Shown in pieces: positions 8,887 through 16,667 of a stretch of 64,000 nucleotides of DNA (positions within the stretch are counted from its first letter, which is position 1; every line of letters starts with the position of its first letter). Made by a program: the position numbers and the translations under genes. This DNA comes from Chloroflexota bacterium (lineage in GTDB: Bacteria > Chloroflexota > Anaerolineae > Aggregatilineales > J027): the NCBI GenBank assembly GCA_024434115.1, contig QMIT01000013.1:62001-126000 (forward strand), written 5' to 3'. Below the pieces are notes generated by a model. The model was not told where the DNA came from. It saw only the letters and a program-made list of their open reading frames with translations, and made no database searches.

Positions 8887-10029
8887 ATGGCGACATTAAA
8901 AGAGGTAGCAGATTCAGCAGGTGTGCCAATGCTGACTGCGTTTCAGGCCTTAAGTCAGCACGACACAGTAGACGAGGTAACACGCCGTTGTGTGCAAGAG
9001 GCCGCCGATACCCTCAATTACACTTTGAAGATCACGCAGATAGATATTGCCGATTTGGCAGGCGTCGCCAAAGGCACGGTGTCTTACGCACTCAACAATA
9101 GCGAATTGATCAAACCTGCCACGCGACAAAAAGTCTTGGAAGCAGCGCAAACTTTGGGATACCACCTCAATATTTCGGCCCGAAATTTACGTATGAACCG
9201 TACTGGGGTAGTGGGCTATTCATGGCACGTCGCGGACGACCCCAGCCGTATGAATAATTTGCTGGATCGTTTTATTTACCGTGTCACGATGGCAGCGGAG
9301 GAACGTCACTTTCATCTTTTGACATTTGTGCAACCTCAGAAGAATGCGGATCGAGTCTATGAGTCGTTAATTTCGACCAGCCGGGTGGACGGATTTATCA
9401 TCTCGGATGTAACCTATAACGACCCACGCATTGCCCGTCTGACCGCTATGCGAGCGCCATTTGCAGCCTTCGGCGGGATGTATTTGGAAAATGCTGATTT
9501 TGCCTATGTAGATGTAGATGGCAAAAAAGGCATCCGGTTGGTGATGGATCATTTATTTGAACAGGGACATGAACGTATCGGCCTATTGGGTTGGCCGTCG
9601 GGTTGGCCTTTTGGTGATGCACGTGAGGCCAGTTATCGAGAGGCCATGCGTGATGCTGGTGTCCGTATCGAAAACGGCTGGATTGCTCACACACATAATA
9701 TCCTAAATTCGGCTGCGATGGCCGCACAACAAATCATGAATTCCAGATATCCGCCGACGGCACTCGTCTGTGCCAATGATTTGATGGCGTTTGGTGCAAA
9801 ATCCTATCTGGATAGCGTGAATTTACGTATACCCGACGACGTGGCCCTAACAGGTTACGATGATGACCCAACGGCCCAATTTCTTGGGATTACCTCAGTT
9901 CATCAGCCCATCGATGAACTTGCCGAGGCTCTATTCGAAATCTTGTTGGGGGACATCAACCAAGAACCGCTCCCCAATCGACAAATCATTTTCAACCCTG
10001 AACTGGTCATCCGAAGAAGCACCCGATAG
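8887..10029 (+). CDS. LacI/GalR-family regulator with two tandem HTH units
   Basis: Transcriptional regulator, 380 residues, with a ligand-sensing periplasmic-binding-like domain (about residues 105-380, e.g. VGYSWHVADDPSR, ALVCANDLMAFGA, ALTGYDDDPTAQF). The N-terminus is unusual. Residues 1-48 look like a LacI HTH (MATLKEVADSAGVPMLTAFQ) and residues 50-100 contain a second, better-preserved one (IDIADLAGVAKGTVSYALNN, then ATRQKVLEAAQTLGYH). Family members normally have a single HTH and about 330-345 residues, which agrees with one extra unit here. The ATG follows AGGAGA by 6 bases, so the first unit is translated. It probably controls the divergent sugar operon and itself through the 8778-8797 palindrome. 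Confidence 0.9.
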   Translation: MATLKEVADSAGVPMLTAFQALSQHDTVDEVTRRCVQEAADTLNYTLKITQIDIADLAGVAKGTVSYALNNSELIKPATRQKVLEAAQTLGYHLNISARNLRMNRTGVVGYSWHVADDPSRMNNLLDRFIYRVTMAAEERHFHLLTFVQPQKNADRVYESLISTSRVDGFIISDVTYNDPRIARLTAMRAPFAAFGGMYLENADFAYVDVDGKKGIRLVMDHLFEQGHERIGLLGWPSGWPFGDAREASYREAMRDAGVRIENGWIAHTHNILNSAAMAAQQIMNSRYPPTALVCANDLMAFGAKSYLDSVNLRIPDDVALTGYDDDPTAQFLGITSVHQPIDELAEALFEILLGDINQEPLPNRQIIFNPELVIRRSTR

Positions 10030-10081
10030 GGGCAAACATGACCAGTGTCCTTCACTTAGCAGAATCACTTGGAGGCGCATT

Positions 10082-10126
10082 GGTGGTCAGGGATTTCGCC
10101 CACCCAACACGACCACCTTGTTTTTG
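10082..10126 (+). terminator. Possible terminator of the LacI-type gene
   Basis: Seven-bp arms (ggtggtc 10082-10088, gaccacc 10111-10117) with a long 22-base loop are followed by ttgtttttg. It lies in the gap between two convergent genes. The loop is long, so this is only a moderate prediction. Confidence 0.4.
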
Positions 10127-10159
10127 TGCTAAGTTTTGACCCACACGAATTGGTTGCCC

Positions 10160-13012
10160 TCAACCGTTGATTTCGGCAAGCATCATGCCCGCTGCATAGT
10201 CTGCCACCGTCATAATAGACAGTTGTGGGTTGACCTGTACCGATGTTGGGAAAACGCTGGCATCACTGACCCACACATTTTGCAGCGTATGGGAGCGCAG
10301 ATTTTCATTAATGACACCTTTATCGGGGTCATGATTGATGGCATTGCCACCTTGTGGATGTGCTGATGCAAAATAGAGGTCTTCCGCCCGCTGGATTTTG
10401 TCCTCTATCGTCTGGGCGATCTTGGCACTGTCATCGCCCGCCCGAAATTCCAAATCAACATAGGTCGAAGGCATCACCCGAATTGCACCTGCCGCCAGAT
10501 AGACCTCCGACATCAGCCGGATACCGTCTTTTAGAGCCTGATATGTTGCCGTATCCTTTTCAAGTGAATAACTGAATCCGGGGAGATACCGACCCACGAC
10601 AGGCAGTGGAGTACGTACTTCTCCAACGGCGGCACTCGGCACCATTACCCCGCCGTTGGCAAGATAGGCATAGCGCTGCATGTTATGAAAGTGTTCCATA
10701 AACCACCCCGGCATCGCCATCGCAAACAGAGCAGGGGGATTAAACAGTGTTTCCAACATATACCCGTCGGCCTCAAGATAGCCACACATCTGTACCCCAT
10801 CATAACCACGCACGGGCTGTGGGAATTCCGCACTGACCGCCGCGCCGATGTTAAAGGACAGCCCTTTTCCAACCGGGCCTTTTAGCCCACTGTTGAGCAA
10901 CAAAAGCGATGAAGCAATCGTGCCACACGCCACCACAAAATAATCGGCATGGACATAGAAATCATGCTGGTCGTCCAATGTACATCGCAAGCCTACCGCT
11001 CGACCATCTTGAATGTCGAAACGCAGGGCTTTGCAATTGGCAATCACTGTCGCCCCATGTGCCTCGGCGTCGGGAATGAAGGTCTCCAACATGGACATTT
11101 TTCTTCCATAACGACAACCAATATTGCAGTATCCACAACCCACGCACCGATCAAAATTCAGTTCAAACCATGCTGGCCCACTCTTGATGCGCCCTTGATC
11201 TAAGCCATTTTGCTTCAAGAGGTTTGCACCCTCGGCAAATTTGAATGACCCCGGCCCAATTACGGCCTCCGGAATAGGCTTGATATTGAGCCGCTGACGA
11301 ACACGTTGGGCGGATTCCTTCAATTTTGTGCTGTCAAGGCTTGCTCCTATCAATTTCCAATTTGCTACCACCTTGTCTGGTAAGTCGAAACAAATGCCGT
11401 TGTTATGAACCGTGCTGCCTCCCACACATGCTCCCTGCAAAACGGGCATGTTCAATTCCATGCTGATTTGCATTCCGCCGTCTTTGTACAGGGCCGCAAT
11501 CATATCGGGTTCGGATTGGGTAAATTCTGATGCGCGGAGATAAGAACCCGCTTCCAAAATGGTTACTTCACCGGGGAATGCCTGTGCCAAGCGTGCTGCG
11601 GCAACTGCACCACCCGCTCCGCTGCCAATCACACATATTTTGCAGCGGTGTTCCCGTTCACGCACGACATTTAACGTGGTTTCTGGCCCGACTGCTGGGG
11701 TGATGGGAATGTCAGCGACTATCGGGTTTTGGAAGCGCGGTCGCTTTGGAAATGGCTCAAAACCGACTTGGGGATAGGTGCGTGGGTCGGAATAATAGCC
11801 CAATACAATGAGTTGTTTAATCTGTATCATGGGGCGATAAATGCCACGTCCCTGCCGAAAGACGTATTCGATAAACTGCCGTCGTTCTAAATAGCCCATA
11901 CGCGACATAGATAAGTGCAGACCCCACAGCGGCCTTAGAAAGGTCACAAAGAGCAATGAAATCATCGCGCTCAATTTACGTGGCGAGTGGACACGCGAAA
12001 GATAGCGGTCAACGTTCATAGCGACGGCTTGCGGAGTGACGACCTCACTTGCATCGTCACTGTTCCACTGTTTTTCTGCTGATAGTGGCCCTTCAATAAT
12101 AACCTCAGCGAACGCCTCCAGTTCTCGAAACAACCAAAACGGGATATACAGCCCCGAAAAAACGGACTGCTCGGCGGCGAGGCGCACCAGAATTGTCACG
12201 ACTGTAAAGCCTAGTAGTAGCCATTGAGCGGTTTTCGAGTAATCCCCTGTCCAATCAAAGACTGTTGCGACGAATAGGGTGAGGGTGCCTGTCACGAGAA
12301 CCGTCACCAGCATATCCCCCATCATCAAACGCCAGCGGGGTCGCCATCGCACAAATAACCCGGATGCTATGACCATTACCAACGCCATACCACTACCTGC
12401 CACAAAAAGAGGGTTGCCAATCCGACCCCATGCCTCGGATGAACCCAGTTGCAATGCGATAATCAAGCCACTCGCAACTGCTCCAATAGCCGCAATCAAC
12501 ACCGCCCATTGACCGAGCCGCTTTTGGGCAGGGGTGAGGGCGGCTTGGCTTTCGGGTTTAAAAGGAATGGGTTCGTGCGAAATAAACCCCCGTCCGATGC
12601 GATAATCATAAATGGGTACTGCTAAAATTAAAGTTGAGGCGGCGCTTCCCAAACCGACTAATACACCGATTCCCAACACTATTTGGGTCAAGTTGTCATC
12701 GGTCACGCGCAGGAAGAGCACCATGATGAGGGCTGCTAACAGGGTTGTCCCGATCAGGATGTCGGCAAAATAGGCGTTTTCTCTCACACCATCTCGCAGG
12801 GTTTGGATGGCGTAGAACGCCCCACTCAAGCCGCCAATCGTCAGCGCAAAAAAAATCGGATTGCCCAGATAGGCCGTGTCTTTTAAACCCAGAGCCACCA
12901 TTAGCACTATCCCAATGAGGGCAATGCCGATATACGCACCCCAAACATTCATCCATTTTTTGAACTTTATTTCACGCGTCGTTAGTTCATAAAACTTTGC
13001 CGAAGCATCCAT
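10160..13012 (-). CDS. GMC-family flavin oxidoreductase fused to an 8-TM N-terminal domain
   Basis: Large (950 aa) predicted membrane-bound FAD oxidoreductase. Residues about 20-290 contain eight hydrophobic helices that look like two copies of a four-helix unit; each copy has a GNP(I/L)F segment. Next come about 150 basic soluble residues. The GMC catalytic part starts at about 455 with the FAD dinucleotide motif VIGSGAGGAVAA, followed by the GMC signature GACVGGSTVHNNGICF. A Cys-rich motif CVGCGYCNIGC (C-x2-C-x2-C-x3-C) lies in the middle. The C-terminus has HPQGGNAI and VNPQLSIMTVADYAA, the usual His-containing end. The closest familiar relatives are long-chain alcohol oxidases and cholesterol oxidase-like GMC enzymes; the substrate is inferred to be lipophilic. 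The ATG follows AGGAGG, 8 bp after the flavin reductase gene. Confidence 0.85.
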   Translation of the reverse strand: MDASAKFYELTTREIKFKKWMNVWGAYIGIALIGIVLMVALGLKDTAYLGNPIFFALTIGGLSGAFYAIQTLRDGVRENAYFADILIGTTLLAALIMVLFLRVTDDNLTQIVLGIGVLVGLGSAASTLILAVPIYDYRIGRGFISHEPIPFKPESQAALTPAQKRLGQWAVLIAAIGAVASGLIIALQLGSSEAWGRIGNPLFVAGSGMALVMVIASGLFVRWRPRWRLMMGDMLVTVLVTGTLTLFVATVFDWTGDYSKTAQWLLLGFTVVTILVRLAAEQSVFSGLYIPFWLFRELEAFAEVIIEGPLSAEKQWNSDDASEVVTPQAVAMNVDRYLSRVHSPRKLSAMISLLFVTFLRPLWGLHLSMSRMGYLERRQFIEYVFRQGRGIYRPMIQIKQLIVLGYYSDPRTYPQVGFEPFPKRPRFQNPIVADIPITPAVGPETTLNVVREREHRCKICVIGSGAGGAVAAARLAQAFPGEVTILEAGSYLRASEFTQSEPDMIAALYKDGGMQISMELNMPVLQGACVGGSTVHNNGICFDLPDKVVANWKLIGASLDSTKLKESAQRVRQRLNIKPIPEAVIGPGSFKFAEGANLLKQNGLDQGRIKSGPAWFELNFDRCVGCGYCNIGCRYGRKMSMLETFIPDAEAHGATVIANCKALRFDIQDGRAVGLRCTLDDQHDFYVHADYFVVACGTIASSLLLLNSGLKGPVGKGLSFNIGAAVSAEFPQPVRGYDGVQMCGYLEADGYMLETLFNPPALFAMAMPGWFMEHFHNMQRYAYLANGGVMVPSAAVGEVRTPLPVVGRYLPGFSYSLEKDTATYQALKDGIRLMSEVYLAAGAIRVMPSTYVDLEFRAGDDSAKIAQTIEDKIQRAEDLYFASAHPQGGNAINHDPDKGVINENLRSHTLQNVWVSDASVFPTSVQVNPQLSIMTVADYAAGMMLAEING

Positions 13013-13020
13013 ACGACCTC

Positions 13021-14343
13021 CTATTCAAATCCGGATGGGCTGAATACCGACATGACTTCACGGATCATGGCCTCGTAATCCCCGTCATAGCGGGACACTT
13101 CGTAGCAGCCAAGCGGGTTTTCAATCACGTTTGCCAAACACTTATTGCAGTGGGTACAGGGCTTATCAGGCCGATCCTTGCCTTGCGCAAAGATCTTTAC
13201 GAGATCGTTATTAGCGACTAACGCACGGGCAATACTGACTCCATCACAAGCTTTTGAGTCAATCGCTTGACGGATAAACGAGGCGGTTTGGAAGCCACCT
13301 GTGCAGAGGACTGGTATTTGTACCTGTTTTTTGATCGCTCGGCTGTCTTCAAGGTTGACTCCTTCAATCACCTTGCCGCGTTGCCGATTCCATAACAAGC
13401 GGAAAATGGGACGCAGCAACCGATAGCGCATCAGAAGGAAATTGCGGAAGGTAAACACACCACTTGAAATCATGCTGTCATAAGTTTGGGCAATCATCTC
13501 GGCGGGTAGCCCACCAATCGGATTGCGGGGGTGGGGGAATAAACTGCCTGTGGAAACATGAATGGCATCTGCACCTGCCTCCTCAACCCAACGGCAAATC
13601 TGGAGCGTGTCCTCGAGTGTGTTACCCTTCTTTTCCCAAGGGATGACAGCGGCGTTGAAATCTACCGCGCTGATTTTGACCTGCAAATGAAAATCGTTAC
13701 CGACTTCGCGGCGGATGGCCCAAATAATATCCAACAGAAACCGCGCTCGATTCTCCAATGCCCCGCCATATTCATCCGTCCGGTCATTGACCCCTGAACT
13801 AAGAAATTGGGTAATGAGATAGCCGTTCGCTCCGTGTAGTTCCACCCCATCTAATCCGGCTTGGCGGGCACGTCTGGCTCCGTCGGCAAAATGCTGCACG
13901 GTCTCTTGAATTTCGGCATGGGTCATGGCTTGTGGGCGAAAGCCATGAAAAGATTCAGTTTTGCCTGTTGAACTCAATGGCTTGCGTTTGAGATTTTCGA
14001 CCCCGCCGATGTCTTGCTGTCGCCCTGAATGGCTCAGTTGCAGAATGAACTTGCAGTCGTATTCATGCACTTTTTCACCCAGTTTGCGCCAAAATGGGAT
14101 GCGTTCATCGCGGTCAATGGTGGCGTAATTGGGCACAATACGCCCTCGGATAGACACAGGAACGAATGACGAAATAATGCCACCGACGCCGCCCCGCGCA
14201 AACTTTTCTTCCCAATTAATGCGCGTCTGGCTACCGGAGCCATCATAGTTATCAAAGCGGCCTGAGATATTGGAGCGAAAAACACGATTTTTAACGGTGA
14301 GGTTACGAAAATTGAGCGGTTGAAGAATGATGTCGGGTTCCAT
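13021..14343 (-). CDS. Old yellow enzyme-like NADH:flavin oxidoreductase with Fe-S cysteines
   Basis: Predicted FMN enzyme of the old yellow enzyme / 2,4-dienoyl-CoA reductase group, 440 residues forming one barrel. Recognisable parts are HSGRQ, the active-site strand GVELHGANGYLITQFLS followed by NDRTDEYGG, and a late cysteine cluster CTHCNKC...C (about residues 400-420). That cluster resembles the iron-sulfur site of the 2,4-dienoyl-CoA reductase branch. The FAD/NAD domain of that branch is absent, so the protein needs another electron source. It sits between a 188-aa unknown and the GMC oxidoreductase with spacings of 83 and 8 bp, so the three are probably one redox operon. The ATG follows GGAGAG. 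The substrate is unknown, presumably an activated alkene. Confidence 0.88.
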   Translation of the reverse strand: MEPDIILQPLNFRNLTVKNRVFRSNISGRFDNYDGSGSQTRINWEEKFARGGVGGIISSFVPVSIRGRIVPNYATIDRDERIPFWRKLGEKVHEYDCKFILQLSHSGRQQDIGGVENLKRKPLSSTGKTESFHGFRPQAMTHAEIQETVQHFADGARRARQAGLDGVELHGANGYLITQFLSSGVNDRTDEYGGALENRARFLLDIIWAIRREVGNDFHLQVKISAVDFNAAVIPWEKKGNTLEDTLQICRWVEEAGADAIHVSTGSLFPHPRNPIGGLPAEMIAQTYDSMISSGVFTFRNFLLMRYRLLRPIFRLLWNRQRGKVIEGVNLEDSRAIKKQVQIPVLCTGGFQTASFIRQAIDSKACDGVSIARALVANNDLVKIFAQGKDRPDKPCTHCNKCLANVIENPLGCYEVSRYDGDYEAMIREVMSVFSPSGFE

Positions 14344-14426
14344 GCGGCGCTCTCCAATGGCAATGTTTAGCCTTTATGCGATCTCTGTCCCCTAACGTGT
14401 TGACGGGTAAATAAATTGAATACCCA

Positions 14427-14993
14427 CTACCACGGCTTGTATTCAATCGGCTGGCGATGACCCAGCAGAAAATAGCAGTAAAAAACATTGAGCCGGGGCA
14501 AAAATTGGAGATACGCCTTACACAATACAAGGCTGTGGTCGTCCTCATTGGGTAGCACTACAAAGTCGCGGATGACCCGAAAAATGAGATTGAAGCCCTT
14601 ATTCATCGGGATGTTGTAGTTGTAATGGGCTAGGTGTTGATAGGGTTGGCTTAGTTTTTGGGGCGGCTCATCTTGAACAAGGGAGGTGCGAAAATAGCCA
14701 ACTTGGATGGGGCGATCATTTTTCATGCGGGATTGCCATTCACCGCGATAGCCCTTGCCATCTTGGACGACCAGTTCATTATAGCCATACACTTTGTCGT
14801 CTTTTTTGTAGAAGCCCTTCTTAAATTTTCTGCCGGAAAGCGTCCCAACCCATTCATGGTTCCAGCCGCAGTAGATATAACCGTTCATCTGCTCGACGTC
14901 TGGGGGTTTTCCAGTGCGAAGGATTTGCTCAAGTGTAGAACGATTGGCTTGCGCGAGGGTCTCATAGGTCCATGTCTGTCCGAGTGCGGTCAT
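14427..14993 (-). CDS. Unrecognised 188-aa protein, first gene of the redox operon
   Basis: I do not recognise a named family. The protein is soluble, without signal peptide or membrane helix, and is rich in aromatic and basic residues (e.g. GYIYCGWNHEWVGTLSGRKF, YFLLGHRQPIEYKPW), which suggests a beta-rich fold binding a hydrophobic ligand; that is speculation. I chose the ATG at 14993 because GGAGG lies 5 bases upstream. The longer TTG start at 15005 overlaps the ribosome binding site. It is directly upstream of the flavin reductase and the membrane GMC oxidoreductase, so a role in the same pathway is likely. Confidence 0.75.
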   Translation of the reverse strand: MTALGQTWTYETLAQANRSTLEQILRTGKPPDVEQMNGYIYCGWNHEWVGTLSGRKFKKGFYKKDDKVYGYNELVVQDGKGYRGEWQSRMKNDRPIQVGYFRTSLVQDEPPQKLSQPYQHLAHYNYNIPMNKGFNLIFRVIRDFVVLPNEDDHSLVLCKAYLQFLPRLNVFYCYFLLGHRQPIEYKPW

Positions 14994-15216
14994 CTTGTCC
15001 TCCAATGCTGCGTTGATGTCGTGAACCGACTGATGCTCCGAAGTGGCCTATAGATGATGGATTGCTCTAATAGCAATAAATGTATGATAAACCCAAATTG
15101 TCACATCGTAAACAAAAGTAATCCAAGCGGCACTAGAAACAGCCAAGACTGTGTAGAAAAACTTCTGAGTTGGAGAGATTGATTTGGGTCACATAGGTTA
15201 ATTGTGCAATGGGGTG

Positions 15217-15244
15217 TCTGAGATCGAATTTTTCCGATCTCAGA
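15217..15244 (-). terminator. Perfect 10-bp hairpin after the candidate small gene
   Basis: Arms tctgagatcg (15217-15226) and cgatctcaga (15235-15244) with an 8-base loop form a perfect stem. On the minus strand it begins 6 bases after the stop codon of the 38-codon frame. It lacks a downstream T tract, so it is either a weak terminator or an RNA-stabilising hairpin. Confidence 0.5.
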
Positions 15245-15249
15245 TTAAC

Positions 15250-15366
15250 TTAGGCCAATCCCAAGAGGATTCCCAGCGAAACAATCGCAGCCAATAGACA
15301 GGCTGCCACATTGATGAAAAGACAGGTTATCGCCAGAAAGTTGTATTGAGGAGTTGATTGATTCAT
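15250..15366 (-). CDS. Candidate 38-aa single-span membrane peptide
   Basis: A short ATG frame encodes a polar N-terminus (MNQSTPQYNF) followed by about 27 strongly hydrophobic residues ending in LGILLGLA, a plausible one-helix membrane peptide. In favour: it lies in an otherwise empty gap and its stop is followed directly by a perfect hairpin. Against: no clear ribosome binding site precedes the ATG. It is too short to judge by family. It could be a true small protein, for example a membrane regulator or the toxin half of a type I system, or a chance frame. Confidence 0.4.
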   Translation of the reverse strand: MNQSTPQYNFLAITCLFINVAACLLAAIVSLGILLGLA

Positions 15367-15577
15367 ATCGTTTAGCTTGAGACTACGATGTTCGATATTC
15401 TCAGGATAGGGCATCGCTCGGCTCGACTAAAGTATATTTTGTCCGATATGGATGGATAGATGGCACAAAAATTACTCTATCCAACATTTGAATGTCTTGG
15501 AGGATATAAGTTGGTGCTGGAAACAAGAGACAAGACTGCCAACGCAGGAATTTTATAGAAGCAAGGTTCAAATTCAA

Positions 15578-16069
15578 TCAAAAGTCATCAGTTGGTAACG
15601 TAATGAGGCTAGGCTCGCCTTTTACCCGCATGATCCATGCCTTGCCGTCCTTGAAATAAATCAAGGTTGGATGGTCTGCATAATTGCCTTGATAGTAACC
15701 AACAAAACCTTGTGTCTCACTATGTCCGGCAAGCCAATCTAAGAATAAGTCTATTGCTTCGTAAAATACGTCATCATGTACACCAACTCGGACACTGAAG
15801 GTGATACGGGTCATTGGAAATTCGCCGCTAGGCAACCCATAGTAAACTTCAGCATTTCTCAAGACAGCCCCATATTCACCCGGAAAGAGATTTATGCTAT
15901 AGGTAAACCATGATTTCCAATAGCTAGGTTCTGCGAAAAATGGGTGATTTGGAGGATTATGGAATTCATAGTTCTCTTTGCGAATCATATAGTGTAAGGT
16001 ATCGAGGACTTGTTGAGGAGTATCGGGTTTCAAATCACATGCCAAAGCGAGGTCGAAAGTTTGGCTCAT
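15578..16069 (-). CDS. Hypothetical 163-aa soluble protein
   Basis: Unnamed family. The N-terminal phrase (LALACDLKPDTPQQVLDTLHYMI) suggests an alpha/beta fold beginning with a strand and helix. The C-terminal half has FLDWLAGHSETQGFVGYYQ and HPTLIYFKDGKAWIM, a pattern I associate with small stand-alone bacterial proteins of unknown function. There is no signal peptide or membrane helix. It lies just after the Uma2-type gene on the same strand (12-bp gap) and may be co-transcribed with it. A role as an immunity-like protein is possible but unsupported. Confidence 0.7.
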   Translation of the reverse strand: MSQTFDLALACDLKPDTPQQVLDTLHYMIRKENYEFHNPPNHPFFAEPSYWKSWFTYSINLFPGEYGAVLRNAEVYYGLPSGEFPMTRITFSVRVGVHDDVFYEAIDLFLDWLAGHSETQGFVGYYQGNYADHPTLIYFKDGKAWIMRVKGEPSLITLPTDDF

Positions 16070-16081
16070 CGTTATATCGAT

Positions 16082-16651
16082 CTACTCCGCCGGGAAAATA
16101 TCTTTCACCGCCAGCGTAAACCCCGGCAGCACATTTCCGCCGCTTAGAATATCTCCGATACCCAAAATCTGAACGTCTTCGCTTTCAATGTCATACACCT
16201 CGATGGTCTTGGTTTCAGGAAAGATGACCCATACCATGCGTGTCCCGTAAGATAGATATTTCTCAGCTTTTCGACGGATTGCTCGCAGTCGGTCAGTTGG
16301 CGATTTGATTTGTACGGCAAGATCAGGTGGCACGGGAACTTCACAGTCAGGTGTTTTGCCCAGACGCTCATTCGAGATATAGCCGACATCGGGAATAAAG
16401 ACATCAGAATCGTCGTCATCACTCATGATGTAACTGCCATCGGGGCCGGTCAGCCGACCAATCGGATTTTGTTTGAGATAGTGTTTAAAGTAGTAGATTA
16501 TTTCAGTGGCGAGTTCTGATGGTTCAAAACTGGGCATCTTTTCAATAATTTCCCCATCAATAAATTCAAAAAGCCGGTCTCTATTCTCCGGCATTTCGCA
16601 AAATTGTTGATAATCCGCATAACTCAGGGCTTTTTTTTGAATATCGCTCAT
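16082..16651 (-). CDS. Uma2-family (DUF820) restriction-endonuclease-fold protein
   Basis: Protein of 189 residues of the Uma2/DUF820 family, with a PD-(D/E)xK nuclease-like fold; the function of most members is unknown. Visible family features are LFEFIDGEIIEKMPS near the N-terminus, VFIPDVGYIS (the conserved Asp of the fold), DLAVQIKSPTDR (normally E-x-S-P; the usual Glu is Gln here) and GTRMVWVIFPETKTIEVY. The Glu-to-Gln change at the core motif could reduce nuclease activity. I chose ATG 16651. The open frame runs 44 codons further upstream into the kinase gene, but that part does not look like the family. It follows the histidine kinase by 16 bp, probably in the same transcript. Confidence 0.85.
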   Translation of the reverse strand: MSDIQKKALSYADYQQFCEMPENRDRLFEFIDGEIIEKMPSFEPSELATEIIYYFKHYLKQNPIGRLTGPDGSYIMSDDDDSDVFIPDVGYISNERLGKTPDCEVPVPPDLAVQIKSPTDRLRAIRRKAEKYLSYGTRMVWVIFPETKTIEVYDIESEDVQILGIGDILSGGNVLPGFTLAVKDIFPAE

Positions 16652-16667
16652 GGGGCAGCCCCCTATG

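Larger units (their letters stand above)
14994..15577. other. 584-bp gap without a large gene
   Basis: The stretch between the redox operon and the next gene is AT-richer than its surroundings. It holds the upstream region of the redox operon, a candidate 38-codon membrane peptide gene (15250-15366, minus) and a perfect hairpin just after it (15217-15244). I see no RNA gene, repeat array or remnant of a larger gene in the rest. Confidence 0.6.

Noticed and set aside
15250..15366. Type I toxin-antitoxin locus
   Set aside because: The peptide would fit, but no antisense RNA promoter or repeat partner is visible; kept only as a candidate small protein.
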